Source: Pegea sp. RAD2-039
Taxonomy: Eukaryota; Chordata; Thaliacea; Salpida; Salpidae
DNA length: 64,000 nt
Assembly (NCBI GenBank): GCA_034620365.1
Contig: JAQGEQ010000332.1
Location: 699,097-763,096 of the forward strand
Direction of reading: 5' to 3'
Shown here piece after piece: positions 22,144-34,515 of this stretch. The notes beneath the pieces were generated by a model. That model was not told the DNA's origin. It searched no databases and saw only the letters and a list, made by a program, of their open reading frames with translations. Position numbers and translations under genes: made by a program. Position 1 is the first letter of the stretch, and every line of letters begins with the position of its first letter.

Positions 22144-22718
22144 ATTCTTAGGAGTATAACTTTGGTTAATCTTAGTTTTTGTTTCAATTATTGCTGTCAC
22201 TTTTGACTTTTTTAATCTATTTTTTCGTTGGGTAACATTAATTTTATTTTAAATATCAAAACTTTGATGCTGAAATTGAATATGGCTGCATACTTTTAAA
22301 AATTCTTGAGGAACATCTGTTTGTGCACTATCAAGTGTATTTTGATATTAATCTTGTTTTGAAATTTTATGAGCAGTAGCAGGTTAGGAGATCCCTAAAG
22401 CGCTTAATTTTCGCTTATAGTGATTGTGACATCACATCTTTAGTGTATTGGCATATATTATCGGCGTTATTGGTATTTGATGACATTAGCAAGTCAATCT
22501 AAGACAGAATTTGACAAAAAGACATGAAAATTAAATCAACAAAATAATTATGTTTGACAAAAGTTAGATTATACTTATTTTTTTAAATTCTTTTTGTATT
22601 ACATTTAAATAAATTAAATTGTTCTGTAAAATGTTCTTTTCAAACTTCTCTAAACTATCGGATTTAATAATTTCAAAATACTTATTATTTAATGAAATTT
22701 GAAACTTAACTATTGAAG

Positions 22719-22872
22719 AGATGAACCAGTTCTGGAAAGTACTTTATGTTACAATTCTATTATAAGTCGCAGCAGGTGCTTAGGTGTATAGAGGCTAGTT
22801 TGATGTCATGTTGTTCTAACGTGTCAAAATACTCAATTAGCTGCTGAGCCACAGACGTCCTTTTGATGAAAC
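22719..22872 (-). other. Highly conserved island, copy 2
   Basis: Four differences from 11816-11970 by direct comparison. The A-box-like TGGCTCAGCAG and the 'STCCDL' peptide are both kept, but the upstream Met codon context is replaced by 'tgtaaag'. Confidence 0.5.
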
Positions 22873-22918
22873 TTTACATTTTAGAGTTACATTGCAAAGT
22901 TAGAATGTCATTATTGGA

Positions 22919-22926
22919 TGACGTAA
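22919..22926. promoter_or_regulatory. CRE-like TGACGTAA, module B
   Basis: In 'tcattattggatgacgtaataatata'. It directly follows the conserved island, as in the old copy at 12124. Confidence 0.4.
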
Positions 22927-23054
22927 TAATATAAATCACCGTTTGAAGCTATAAAATCTTTTTAAATTTTCAAAATTGGTGAATTGTTCCCTTATTTTCT
23001 TTTAAAGTCTAATTTCGAAAATATGCAAACATTAAGATTTATGTATCTCGAAAA

Positions 23055-23225
23055 CAGTCTCTACCTGTTTCCTAGGGATTCGTAGTTAAGCATCGATGCA
23101 AGTTGCATCTTCAAAATTGCCGATAATGATGATGCTATTATTAATGATCATATTCGTTTGTAGCAAAGATAGCGTATATATAGAACAAACCAAGTCTAAA
23201 ATTTGTGAGTTTGAAAAAGTTATTT
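23055..23225 (+). promoter_or_regulatory. TATA module, subtype beta
   Basis: Contains 'atcgatgcaagttgcatct' and 'gcgtatatatagaacaaaccaagtc'. The CRE position reads 'tttgaaaaagttattttt'. Confidence 0.4.
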
Positions 23226-24034
23226 TTAGCCATTTACTTAATTAAACAGCGTACAATGCTACTATATGCTTTTACAAAGAACAATCATAAATTTTATTTT
23301 GTCTTATTGGTAAAATCTAAATCCAGTTGAAATCATGAAGTTTAGTGAGTTATTTGCTAAAATTGTTTAGGCGATTAATTCTTTTAAGTTAATTTTTGCA
23401 GAAAATTTTTTATTTTTGTTTTAAAAAAAGACTATTTATATTAGTCGAAGACCTACCTTTCTGGTTTTAATAAGTTTGTTCAAAGTTAATTATCAGTTTA
23501 TAAAAATTCAACATTAAAGATTGGATTATTGAAACAAATTTTTAAAGATAGAATATTTAACTAAATTTAGAAAGTTGTTTACTTTAATATAACATTTAAA
23601 TATAATATGTTGATGATATCATAAATGTTAAAAAGCTGCCTACAGACGCTTTCACCATTGAGCAAGTAGGGAAAGAACCTTTCACAGAAAAATTTCATTT
23701 GACATATGTTAATTCAATAATCCTTTTACTTAGTTAGTTTTACTTTATTTTATGCTGTTTTACAAAGTTGGGTTTAGTTTGATGTTTAACTAAAAGAAAT
23801 CAGAAATCAATTTATTATATATTAAATCACTCATATGAGACTCTGGTTTCTGCATCTTGGTATTGTGTGCGTTTATAATTCTATTAACTAGCAAATATGG
23901 TGTACCTTTCAGCGACGTAGTATCATTTACAAGTATTACAGGCAACTTCATCCAGTATTATACAAATAATTCGATTTTATTTTGCACTTTTGTTTGAAAT
24001 ATCATTCATTTTATCTAAAATAAAATGAGGTAAA

Positions 24035-24135
24035 AAAGTTGACTGTAGTTATTGTAACCTCACCAATACCAGGGGGCCAAGTTTAACAAACGTTAATGAC
24101 CAGCAGAGATTTTCTGATAAAATAAGAAAGTTTCC
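24035..24135 (+). pseudogene. CxxC relic exon, copy in left arm
   Basis: In frame over about 33 codons with the 10280-10540 relic: 'VDCSYC', then 'GPSLTNVNDQQRFSDKIRKF'. Upstream in this copy, stops and a frameshift break the frame. Confidence 0.3.
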
Positions 24136-24603
24136 TATAAATACATGTATTTTTCTTAAATTTCAACCAGTTTTTAAAAATCAGTTTGAAAAATTTTGCA
24201 GTCAACAAATAATTTCTAATATACTTTAATTAAAAAACATGTGCTTTGTTATTCTGGGAATTTTGAGGTCATAATTGTTGTAATAAAAGTTCCTTGTTAT
24301 CATATTCTATTTAAACATTTACGTTTATGTTAATAAATAATTACTTTATCTATTATTAACATCCTGATACAGTTTGACAAAGTTTTCGCAAAACTTGGGC
24401 TTTGGTTTATCTGATTCTCAAACCTTTAGCAAATTAGTTTTGGGATTTCTTTATCTTTATCTTTACTAAACTAAAATAAAAATTGACTAATGTTAATGTC
24501 TTTTATGTTCTATAAGCATCAAACGTGTAAAATTAAATTCACATGACTACGTACAAGAGGCAAAACCAATAACTGAAAGAATTGTAAAAATAACGAATAT
24601 AAT

Positions 24604-24621
24604 AAAGAATATATATTCTTT
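24604..24621. repeat. Perfect AT palindrome
   Basis: AAAGAATATATATTCTTT, followed by further 'tatatatatctttataaagaatat', a small cruciform-prone run inside the F part of the left arm. It is absent from the matching position in the right arm (around 52940). Confidence 0.7.
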
Positions 24622-24765
24622 ATATATATCTTTATAAAGAATATAAAACTACTTTTCCAAATTTCTTTACTAGGGTTATTACAAAAATAAAATTGTTTTG
24701 GCTCTGCAGTTATATCAGCATATGTTGTTAAAAATATTTATCCTTTAACATTTTCAAAATTTCTG

Positions 24766-24931
24766 CTTGGCGGCGAAGCGGTTACTACACCTAGCTACAA
24801 AGTACTTCTAGCTTGGAAGTACCGGGTTCGAGCCCAGGTGGAGACATATTCAAAAAACTCATGAGAGAATGTGTCTTAGCGAGATGTGTTCTCTTTAGGC
24901 ACCCTCAATCACATTTATGTATATAAAAAAA
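24766..24931 (+). mobile_element. tRNA-derived SINE, full copy in left arm
   Basis: A head like 'ggcggcgaagcggttactacacc' carries the A-box region and GGTTCGAGCCC at 24825-24835 fits the B-box consensus. The tail includes 'gtgttctctttaggcaccctc' and ends in 'tatataaaaaaag'. It sits at the site that is empty at 11100-11180. Best-preserved copy of the family here. Pol III transcription is inferred from the boxes. Confidence 0.85.
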
Positions 24932-25894
24932 GTATTTCCGTTTCTATTATATATTGATGATAGCTGATCGTATGTTACCTTTTTGCCGGATGTCATATTC
25001 TTAAATTTTAAAGGATTGCAAAATGCAATTTTTTTATAAGAAAATGTAATTGTTTTAAGATTGCTTACAGAAGAATCATTTTGGCAATGGTAATGTTTTC
25101 TCGGATTTAAATTTGTTTATTTAATTCTAAAATTTCATATTATCCAAAAAATATCAACAACTGTGTATTTCTATTTCTAAGATTGACTTTGAAAATAAAT
25201 ACAAAGATTAGTTTTTGAGTGAAAAAAAGTATGCCAGACCTCATGTCAAAGATAAAGTTTCTTTCCAATGATTACTTAAAAGTTCAAAAGCAGTCATAAA
25301 AAAAGGAAACATTGGTAAAACATTGAAGGTTATTCAGTCAAAAGTAAAACAGTGAAAACAAAACAAACTGTCACATATAAAAAAATGGTTTAAGTATATT
25401 ATACTTACAGCTAAAGTTTTTGAAACCGGTAAAATTGCCCAATCTTTCAAGTTCATTGAACTTTTCATGAAATTCGAATGTATTCAAATAAATTTTTCTT
25501 CCTCGATTTACCTTATCTAAAAAATACTTCACCAATTAATCTATCACATTTAATAATGTCAAAATACTTCTTATTTTATAAAATTTGAAAGTTAATTATT
25601 GAATAGATGTACCACTTCCGAAAAGTACTTTACGTCATTACCGTATTAATAGTCACAGCAGTTGCCTAGGTTTAGAGAAGCTAGTTTGATGTCACAATGT
25701 TCTAACGTGTCAAAGTTCTCAATTAGCTGCTAAACGTCAAACATCCTTTTGATGAAACTTTCCATTTTTAAAAAGCGCAAAAAGCAAGTAGAAAAGAGAT
25801 GTACAATAACCTAACATCTGATGAAGTGATAGAAGACACAAACTCAAGGATTCAATTTGTCATGGTAAAGCAAACTACGAATGTCATTATTCGA

Positions 25895-25902
25895 TGACGT
25901 AA
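25895..25902. promoter_or_regulatory. CRE-like TGACGTAA, module B
   Basis: In 'cattattcgatgacgtaatcatacacagcagcggcg'. The inverted partner near 51640 has lost these bases ('gctgctgctgtgatgacattcg'). Confidence 0.4.
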
Positions 25903-26029
25903 TCATACACAGCAGCGGCGTTTGAAGCTAGAAAAAATTTTAAATTAAAAAAAAATTTTAAATAGTTCATTTATTTCCGTTTATAGTTTAATTTCAAAAA
26001 TAAGCAGACATCAAGATTTATTTATCTCT

Positions 26030-26204
26030 CAAACAGTCTGCATCTGCCTCTGAGAGATTATTAGTTAAGTATCGATGCATATTGCATCTCCAAATTACCA
26101 AAAGCGCGTCTATTGAGCTTACTGAGCTAATAGCCATCTTTCGGTGCCAAAATTGACGTATATATCCGCCAAACGAAGTCTAACATTTGAGAGCGATGAC
26201 GTAA
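26030..26204 (+). promoter_or_regulatory. TATA module, subtype alpha
   Basis: 'gacgtatatatccgccaaacgaagtc' near 26155, CRE at 26197-26204. It differs from the array copies by 'catctttcggtgcc' for the 'ccttctgtgcc' stretch. Confidence 0.4.
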
Positions 26205-26686
26205 TTTTAGCAATTAAATCAATTCAACGATGTACAATGCTACAATATAATCTTAGAAACATAAATTGTCTTTTTTTTTGCTAATTGGTAAAATCTGAAT
26301 CAATGCGTTTAGTTAGGATTTGGCTAAAATTGTTTACAAGATTATTTATTTTATGTTAGTTTTTTCTGAAAATTGTTTTATTATTTTGTGAAAAAAAACT
26401 ACTTAAATTAGTAAAAAATCCTTTGTTATGGTCTTAATAAGTTTATTCAAAATTCAAAGTTATTTATCTGTTTATAAACATTTTATGAAAGAGATTAAAT
26501 CATTAAAACAAATTTTAAAAGCTAAAACATTTCAGTAAATTTAGAAATTTCTTTTCTTTGATATAACAATTAAATATGATAAGCTTATGATATCAAAAAC
26601 CTTTGAAAAACTGCATAAAATGCTGTTTCTATTGAGCAAGTTTGATTGGAACCTTTTGCAGAACAATTTAATTTCATTAACTGTTA

Positions 26687-26908
26687 ATGCAAAGCGATTT
26701 TAAAAAGAATAGATTTAATCTTACTTTTGTCAAGCAAAATTATTTTGTTGAAATTGATGTTTCATTTTCTTGTCTTTTTCTAAAATCATTTTTATGTAAA
26801 ATTCTTTCTCAGCTTGACTTGCTAATGTCATCAAATACTAAAATTGTCGAAAATGCACGCCTATGCATTGAAGATGTGACGTCACGATCACTAAAAATAA
26901 AAAATTAA
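26687..26908 (+). pseudogene. 73-codon frame of segment C, copy 2
   Basis: Same frame as 19931-20152 with about ten residue changes, including 'EDVTSRSLKIKN' at the end. Its inverted partner should lie just beyond position 64000. Confidence 0.25.
26877..26884. promoter_or_regulatory. Full CRE-like octamer TGACGTCA (segment C)
   Basis: In 'gaagatgtgacgtcacgatcac'. Confidence 0.4.
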
Positions 26909-28384
26909 GCGCTGTATCATTCGCCTAACCTGCTAGGTCTCATAACAATTGAAAAAAAAAAGATTAATATCAGAATGCAATTGATAGTGCACTAACAAAT
27001 GTTGCACAGAAATTTTTGAAAAGTAAACCTAACAGAGTAAACAAATTTATGTATTTTAACTGTATTCCAATATTGTATTCTCAGTTAAATATGACAAAAA
27101 CTAAAGTAATTGCATTAAATAATATTATATTCGATTGGTCTCAAACAATCTTTTTTTTGAAAAGCAAAATTATTTCAAAAATAGTTTATTTCTACACTCT
27201 ACTAATTTTTTTTTTAATTTTAATTCTTACTAATACTGCTTCAAATTTAAGATTTTAAAAAAGTATTTTAACAATTTTTAAAACGTTTAATGAGGCCTTA
27301 GACAAAAAATTGAGTGTTTTTTAATACGAAAAGTTGAAAAAGTTAATGCTGCAGAGTTTTTTGTCAGAAACTTTAAATAAAAAGTAATTAAATTTAATTA
27401 TTTAACACATTTATTTTGTCACATAAAAAGCTGGGAAATAACTTTGGTAAAAATGATAACTAAATATGATGTTTACTCTTAAAGTAAAAGTTCTTAGTGT
27501 TACCCTTTAGAAATAAAATATCAACATTTTTTCTTAATTAGGTTTACGAAAAATTTATGTTACAACGATTTTTTTTACTATTATTCTTTACTTTGAAAAC
27601 TTTCTGCAAAAAACATTTTTATTTTTGCTTATTTGTTACTATGCAACTTTACATTTTTATATTTTATATATATTTATATTTTGTTTATCTTTTTCTTTAT
27701 TTCTATCTCTGATGTTGATTTAGTTACAATCACTGTATTAGCACTACAAAAATAAAATTTTGCTTCAGTTAAACCGGTGAAGAACAAAACAAACTGTCAC
27801 ATATAAAAAAAATGGTTTAAGTATATTATACTTACAGCTAAAGTTTTTGAAACTTTTCACAAAATTCGAATGTATTCAAATAAACTAACTAACTTAACTT
27901 AGTAATAAGATCGTAGATTTAAAATTTGTTAAATAAAATTCTTCTGTAAAAGGTTCTTTCCCAACTCGCTCAATAGTAAAAGCGTCTATAGGCAGTTAAT
28001 AAAACGTCTATTTTTTATATTAGTAAGAATAAAGAAATAGTAATCCAAAACTATTTAGTTAAAGGATTGAGATTCAGTTAAACCAAATTCTAAGTTTTTT
28101 TTAATTTTGTCAAGCTGTATTTTAATAAAGTTGTATTTTGTGTTTTAATTATAGATAAAGCAATTATTTATTAACACTAACTTAATTATTTGACTGGATA
28201 TTTAAAATTAGTTACTTTTACTATTACAATTTGTAATCTTAACATTGTTAAACGAACAAAGCAAATATTTTCAAACTAAAGTTTATCAGAAAATACTTGT
28301 TCACTGCAAAATCTTTCAAACCTTATAAAAAAAAACAGGTTGAAGGTTATAAAAAGTCATGTTTTTATAAGGAAATTTTCTTAT

Positions 28385-28480
28385 GTTATCAGAATAACTG
28401 TGTTGAGCATTAACGTTTGATTAACTTGACCCCCTGATATTGGTGATATAACAATTACTACAATCAACTGTTTTTAACTC
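28385..28480 (-). pseudogene. CxxC relic exon, R copy
   Basis: Minus-strand counterpart of the 10280-10540 relic; its mirror in the right arm (62640-62745) reads 'VDCSNC' and keeps the register with one stop. Confidence 0.25.
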
Positions 28481-29284
28481 TTTCTTGTTTAGATAAAATG
28501 AATGTGGGGTCACGTTTCAAACAAAAATGCAAGCAAATTATCAAATTATTAGTATAATACTAGCTGAAGTTGCATGTAATACTTGTAAATGATGCTACGT
28601 CGCTCATAGGTACGCCATATTTGCTAGTTAATAGAATTATAAATGCACACAATACCAAGATGCAGACACCAGAGCCTCATATGAGTAATTTCATATATTA
28701 CAAATTAATCTTTAGTTTCTTTTAGTTAAATTTAAACTAAACCTAACTTTGTAAAACAGCGTGAAATTAAATAAAATTAACTAAGTATAAAGATCCTTGA
28801 TTTAAAATCTGTTAAATGAAATTCTTCTTTTAAAGGTTGTTTTCGAACTTGCTCAATGGTAAAAGCGTATGTAGGCAGCTTTTTAAACGTTTATGATATC
28901 ATCAGCATATTATATTTAAATGTTATATTAAAGTAAACAACTTTCTAAATTTAGTGAAATGTTCTATCTTTTGAAATTTGTTTCAATAATTCAATCTCTA
29001 ATGTTTAATTTTCATAAACTGATTATTAACTTCGAACAAACTTATTGAAACCAAAAAATGGTTTTTGACTAATATAAGTAATTTTTTTATAACATAAATA
29101 AACAAATTTCCGCAAAAAGCAACTTTAAACAATTAATCATAAAAACAATTTGGGGATATACATCACTAAGCTTCACACTGTTTCAGATTTTACGAATTAG
29201 ACAAAGAAAATGTCGATTTATCTTTGTTAAAGCATATAGTAGCAACTTATACAGTTGAACTCAATAAATGGCTAAAAATAACTT

Positions 29285-29450
29285 TTTAAAGCTCACAAAT
29301 ATTAGACTTGGTTTGTTCTATATATACGATATCTTCGCTGCCAAAATACAATATAAGCAATAATATCATTATTTGTACAAATTTTGAAGATGCAACTTGC
29401 ATCGATGCTTAACTAAGAATCTCTGGAAAACAGAAACAGACTGTTTTGAG
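29285..29450 (-). promoter_or_regulatory. TATA module, subtype beta
   Basis: Minus strand: 'atcgatgcaagttgcatct', then 'gatatcgtatatatagaac' and 'ctttaaaaagttattttt' in place of the CRE. Confidence 0.4.
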
Positions 29451-29572
29451 AGATAAAATAAATCGATGTTTGCATATTTTCGAAAATACACTGTAAAAGA
29501 AAGTAGAAGAACAATTCAACAATTATTCTTAATTTAAAAACATTTTCTAGCTTAAAATGGTGCTCTATATGA

Positions 29573-29580
29573 TTACGTCA
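29573..29580. promoter_or_regulatory. CRE-like TTACGTCA, module B
   Basis: In 'tatatgattacgtcatccattaatgac', preceded by 'aaatggtgctc'. Confidence 0.4.
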
Positions 29581-29714
29581 TCCATTAATGACATTCTAAC
29601 TTTGCTCTAACATGATAAATTGAATTAAAATGTACCGCCCTAACTAAGTTTTTGATTGTCAATCTTTAATAAATTTTAACATTTCTACTGGAAGCTTTAA
29701 TTTAACCACTTGGA

Positions 29715-30115
29715 CTAATTCAACTATAAGCTGTGACTATGTATCTAACAATTCTTGATTAAATGGCAGCTTTTACTCAGAAACCTAGATCAAACCATAA
29801 TTTATCTCAGCATCAAACTTTTAATATTTTAAATCAAACTAATGTTACAAAACCAAATTATTTAAGATTGATAAATTAGCTAACAATGTTTATTTTAAGA
29901 CCTTTGCTAATTATTCCAATTGGTTCGAATCAACCATAGGCTGTGACTTTGAATGTATTAATTTTTGATTAACTGGCAGCTTTTACTTAGATATCAAGCA
30001 CAAACCAGATTCAATCTCAGTATCAAACTTTTAAAGTTGCAAATCAAACAAAAGTTGCAAAAGGAAATCATTTAGGATTGATAGATTGTCTAAGAATGTT
30101 CATTCTAAGACCTTT
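29715..30115. repeat. Internal direct duplication, two units of about 200 bp
   Basis: The order 'ggctgtgac', 'ttgattaa.tggcagcttttact', 'aaacttttaa', 'attgataga', 'agacctttgc' occurs twice (about 29715-29900 and 29925-30115) with clear divergence between units. Its mirror is at about 61000-61390. Most other copies have one unit. Confidence 0.7.
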
Positions 30116-31267
30116 GCAAAAACTTAATTAATAGTGTAACTGAAATAAGTTACCATTGATTGTTTGTAAATTCGTAATTTCATTAAAAACAGTAAGAAAA
30201 TAATCCGTTGAAATTATGTGAACTGTTGTTGCGATATTTGAAGCTATTATTTTCTTTGGTATGATTAAAGATAGAAGCTTATACATTTGAATAATTTGTC
30301 TCTATCTTTTGACCATTTTAAATCGAATCATTTGATGAAAATATTAATCTATTACACTTCTTAAAGTATATAACTCAACCTTTCTATACTTAACTAAAAC
30401 ATTGATAGTAATACAATGCTATTTTTCTGTCTAGACCAAATCCTTTTAATTTATCTGGAAAAGGATTAGAAAGTGTTTTAATCAAGATTCAACTGTTTTT
30501 TTATATAAGATAGATTTTAAACTTGTTCTAAAGATTAGAGAATTTCAAAATAGTCATCGTCATGTGCTCTTATCATACTATCATTATAAACTTAATCACA
30601 TGTTATACTGGGTCAAACATATGAATAAACTGGCTCCGATTGAAAATATTACTTATAACAATAAAAGCCTCACATAGTTTTATGTAAATAACAGCCATAA
30701 TAGTTTTACATCTGATGTAAACTATATTCCTCAGTAAGGTCTTCCTTCTCGTACAATCCCTCATTACCTTCTGGACAGTATTAAATATTGACAACAACTT
30801 GACGCTAACTCATTATACTGTTCTAGAACCTGAAATCATTCAATTGGCGAAAGCTGGCAATTGTTATTATTGTGAGAATAGATTGAATAAGTCAAAGAAT
30901 AATTGTTAGTACTAGATGATCTGATGAAACACTGTTGTTCAAGTGTATTGTTCAAGTTAAAAAACGAAACAGTTTTACTATCACTCCAGATTAAGAACTG
31001 TTTGATCTTCATTTTTGACAGATTTTTAGAGATAGGTTTGATGAGTCAAGAAGAGATGTTAAAGTAGTTTAGCTGACTCTACATGATTTCAAACGACATC
31101 ATTAGAAGTTTTGAATGACTAAGAGAATTATGTATGTGTTTAACTTTAAAGCGTAGTATCATAATAATATCAAACATTTATAAGCTTCACTGAGTAAACT
31201 AGTTTAGATCAAATAATTGAAGTATGTCATTTAAATCTGATATTATTCAACTGTGGAAAAAAAAGTA
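30116..31267. repeat. Segment restricted to inverted repeat 2 (D' segment)
   Basis: About 1.15 kb present here, in its mirror at 59843-60995 and partly at 39080-39650, but not in the old copy. It contains the 64-codon frame 30603-30797 (minus) and the candidate second exon 30768-30829. Otherwise no recognisable content. Confidence 0.65.
30768..30829 (-). other. Candidate second exon after the TISU-like start, left copy
   Basis: Minus strand: 'gatttcag' acceptor, 62 nt of exon, then a donor 'ccagaag|gtaatg'. Joined in phase to the ATGGCG at 31870-31875 it reads MA-VLEQYNELASSCCQYL..., with a stop directly at the would-be donor if unspliced. The spacing (about 1.04 kb) and sequence are mirrored in the right arm. 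Splice signals alone are weak evidence. Confidence 0.2.
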
Positions 31268-31861
31268 TCTTAATGATGTTTTTCTGAGACTTCTAGTTTT
31301 ATAAAATATTTGATAATATTTGGATTAAGTTAAAATTCAATAATTAAAGCTTTATTACTTAACAGATGTATAGTTATTTATTTATGAGTATTTTTGTAAA
31401 AGTAGGTTTCTTATCAAGCTTAGAGTTATTTTGTAGCATTTTTATTTTACACAATAGATTGTGAAATATTGATTTCTAACTCGAAGTATATTCAAATTTC
31501 ATATTCAACTAATGTAATCTTTTAAAACTTTTTTTGCATTGAAAAATACGATCTTAGTTGAAAACAATTTTAGATTAAAAGTTATTTATCTCTTATCAAA
31601 AAAACTCTTTAGACTTTTTGTTCATGTTTTTTTATAGAATTAAGAAAATTTTATCACATTTTGAAAAACGTTTTGAATAATGATTGTTTTGCTGCCAGAA
31701 AAACCGCTTTTATGTTGACATGCTGACAATGATTTGTAGCTATAATTAAAGTAATATAAATCAAAGTTTGGTTTAATTGCTAGAATTCAACTTTTAAATA
31801 AAAATTAACTAATTTATGCTACTTAATGAAAAAGTAATTAAAATGAGAGAAAATCTCTTTT

Positions 31862-31899
31862 ACTTACCGCCATCTTGCGGTTGAAAACACTTTTATATA
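31862..31899 (-). promoter_or_regulatory. TATA plus TISU-like ATG plus 5' splice site, copy 2
   Basis: Minus strand: TATATAAAAG (about 31890-31899), then CAAGATGGCGGTAAGT (31862-31877). This copy keeps the downstream D' segment with the candidate second exon. Confidence 0.45.
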
Positions 31900-32528
31900 A
31901 GTAAACTCCAAATAAAAATGTTGAATTTCCTAGTAAACAGAAAGTTAATATTTTAAGTCAGTATAATCAACAAAATAATTTCTAGTGATTAATTTATTTA
32001 AAACATTTTTATTTTAGATGTTTAACTTTTCAAAGTTAATAACAAACCAGTTTTAAGTATGGATTCGTTTAAAAACCATTTATTTAAATGAATAATTTTT
32101 AAATTGAGATAAGAAAGACTTTTTGTTGCTATTTATTGCAAAACTACTTAATTTAAAACAATTACGACTATTGTATACCGAAAGTTTCAAAGAGAGGTTT
32201 ATATCCTTGCAAGGTTTTTGTATAGCACCTCAAAGTCTAGATGACATAATACAATTTTGGTTACATTTTTTGTGAAAACATTTGTGACTAATAATCATTT
32301 GAGCGAATAGTTCATTAAATCATTAAAATTAGAATCAATAAAAGATTCATGCAAGATTGTTACAACAACCTTGTAAATATTCAACTTTATCTCAGTTTTA
32401 AGAACTCTATTGCTTGAAACTTATCACAACGAGCTTACCAAAGGCTTTCTTTATCAAGGCTAACCTGATTATCTAAAATTAGTATCTTAGTAAATCAAAG
32501 TATAAACTTACCCAAAAACTTAAAGTGC

Positions 32529-32744
32529 TTGATGAAACTAAATCTAGTAATAGTATTTGTTATTTCACGACAATTTGGGCGTAACATTTTTATGGTAATA
32601 TTCTCTCTTTTTGAAGCTGACTTTAAGTTTGAAGAATATTTTGGCCTCGCTGCAGCAAAATGTTATTTTTGTAGTGCTAATACAGTGATTGTAACTAAAT
32701 CAACATCAGAAATAGATATAACTAAAAAGATAAACCAAATATAA
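32529..32744 (+). pseudogene. 71-codon frame with CxxC, copy 2
   Basis: Same as 18944-19159 apart from a few residues ('VFVISRQF', 'CYFCSANT'). Transcription from the TISU-like promoter 650 bp away would run in the opposite direction. Confidence 0.25.
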
Positions 32745-33504
32745 ATATCTATAAAATGTATACTTGCTTAGTAACAACTAAGAAAAAATAGAAATGTTTT
32801 TTGCAGAAAGTGTTCAAAGTAAGGAATAAGAATTAAAAAAAACGTTGTAACATAACTTTTTGGTAAACCTAATTAAGAAAAAATGTTAATATTTTATTTC
32901 TAAAGGGTAACCCTAATAACTTTTACTGTAAGAGTAAAATCATACCTAGTTATTATTTTTACTGAAGTTATTTCCCAGCTTTTTATGTGACAAAATAAAT
33001 GTGTTAAATAATTTAATTTACTTAATTTTTATTTAAAGTTTCTGATAAAAAACTCTGCAGCTTTAACTTTTTCAACATTTCGTATTAAAAAACACTCAAT
33101 GTTTTGTCTAAGACTTCATTAAACGTTTTAAAAGTTGTTAAAATACATTTTTTAAATCTTAAATTTGAAGCAGTATTAGTAAGAATTAAAATTAAAAAAA
33201 AATTATTATAGTGTAGAAATAAACATTTTTTGAAACAATTTTGCTTATCAAATAAAAGATTGTTTGAAACCAAACGAATATAATATTATTTAAAACAATT
33301 ACTTTGGTTTTTGTCATATTTAATAGAGAATAGAATATTACAGTACAGTTAAAATGCATAAATTTGTTTACTCGTCTTACTGTTCAGTTTACTTTTCACA
33401 AATTCCTGTGCAACATTTATTAGTGCACTATCAATTGAATACTGATATCAATCTTTTGTTTCAATTGCTATGAGACCTAGCAGGTTAGGCGAATGATACA
33501 GCGC

Positions 33505-33726
33505 TTAATTTTCCACTTTTAGTGATCGTGACGTCACAACTTCAATGCATAGTCGTGCATTTTCGGCAATTTTAGTATTTGATGATATAAGCAAGTCAAG
33601 CTGAGAAAGAATTTTACATAAAAATGATTTTACAAAAAGACAGGAAAATAAAACACCAAATTCAACAAAATAATTTTGCTTGACAAAAGTAAGATTAAAT
33701 CTATTCTTTTTAAAATCGTTTTGCAT
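33505..33726 (-). pseudogene. 73-codon frame of segment C, copy 3
   Basis: Differs from copy 1 at a handful of residues ('SCLFVKSFL', 'LLISSNTK'). Full CRE inside at 33529-33536. Confidence 0.25.
33529..33536. promoter_or_regulatory. Full CRE-like octamer TGACGTCA (segment C)
   Basis: In 'agtgatcgtgacgtcacaact'. Confidence 0.4.
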
Positions 33727-34203
33727 TAACAGTTAATGAAATTAAATCGTTCTGCAAAAAGTTTTAATCAAACTTGCTCAATAGAAACAATGTTTTAGGC
33801 AGTTTTTCAAAGGTTTATGATATCATAAGCTTATTATATTTAATTGTTATATTGAAGAAAAGAGATTTATAAATTTACTGAAATGTTTTAGCTTTTAAAA
33901 TTTGTTTTAATGATTCAATCTCTTACATAAAATGTTTATAAACTGATAAAAAACTTCAAATAAACTTATTAAGACCAAAAAAAGGATTGTTTATTAATCT
34001 AAGTACTCTTTTTTCACAACATAAATAAACAATATTCAGGAAAAACTAACATAAAATAATTAATCTTGTAATTAATTTTATCAAATACCTTAATAAAAAC
34101 TCATTGATTCAGATTTTACCAAATAGCAAAAAAAATTGAAAATTTATGTTTCTAAGAGCATATTGTAGCATTGTACATCGTTAAATTGATTTAATCGCTA
34201 AAA

Positions 34204-34384
34204 TTACGTCATCGCTCACAAATGTTAGACTTCTTTTGGTGGATATATACGTCAATTTTGGCACAGAAGGAAAGCTATTGGCTCAGTAAGTTCAATAGAA
34301 GCACTTTTGATAATTTGGAGATGCAACATGCGTCGATACTTAACTAATTATCTCTCGGAGACAGATGCAGACTGTTTCAGAGAG
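34204..34384 (-). promoter_or_regulatory. TATA module, subtype alpha
   Basis: CRE 34204-34211. The inverted motif here reads 'gatgcaacatgcgtcgat', one change from the usual 'atcgat'. Confidence 0.4.
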
Positions 34385-34507
34385 AAATAAATCTTGATGT
34401 CTGCATATTTTTGAAATTAAATTGTAAACGGAAATAAATGAACTATTCCACATTTTGTTTTAAAATTTAAAACATTTCCTAACTTCAAACGCCGCTGCTG
34501 TATATGA

Positions 34508-34515
34508 TTACGTCA
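34508..34515. promoter_or_regulatory. CRE-like TTACGTCA, module B
   Basis: In 'tatatgattacgtcatcgaataatgac'. Confidence 0.4.

Larger units (their letters stand above)
17681..26565 (+). repeat. Left arm of long inverted repeat 1 (about 8.9 kb)
   Basis: Reverse-complement partner of 50985-59842. Paired positions keep an almost constant sum of about 77,520-77,550. For example, 'tcttaatgat' 17681 pairs with 59842, the 71-codon frame 18944-19159 with 58367-58582, and the SINE at 24766 with the one ending at 52802. The segment at 26291-26335 pairs with 51217-51262. The left end joins the unrelated end of 16446-17680, and the right end is a breakpoint near 26565/50985. Internally it is R up to about 21700 and F afterwards. 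Confidence 0.88.
26566..27775 (+). repeat. F block with segment C and downstream part, between the inverted-repeat arms
   Basis: Continues from inverted repeat 1 into segment C and then a 'tttaaatcttaaa...gctgcagag' part and a truncated end of the CxxC 71-codon segment. It ends at the junction 'cttcagttaaaccggtgaagaac' near 27775. The partner of 27111 onward is at the right end of the window. Confidence 0.7.

Noticed and set aside
24766..24850. Functional tRNA gene
   Set aside because: The A- and B-box regions are present but the cloverleaf arms do not pair convincingly and a SINE tail follows; better explained as a tRNA-derived SINE.
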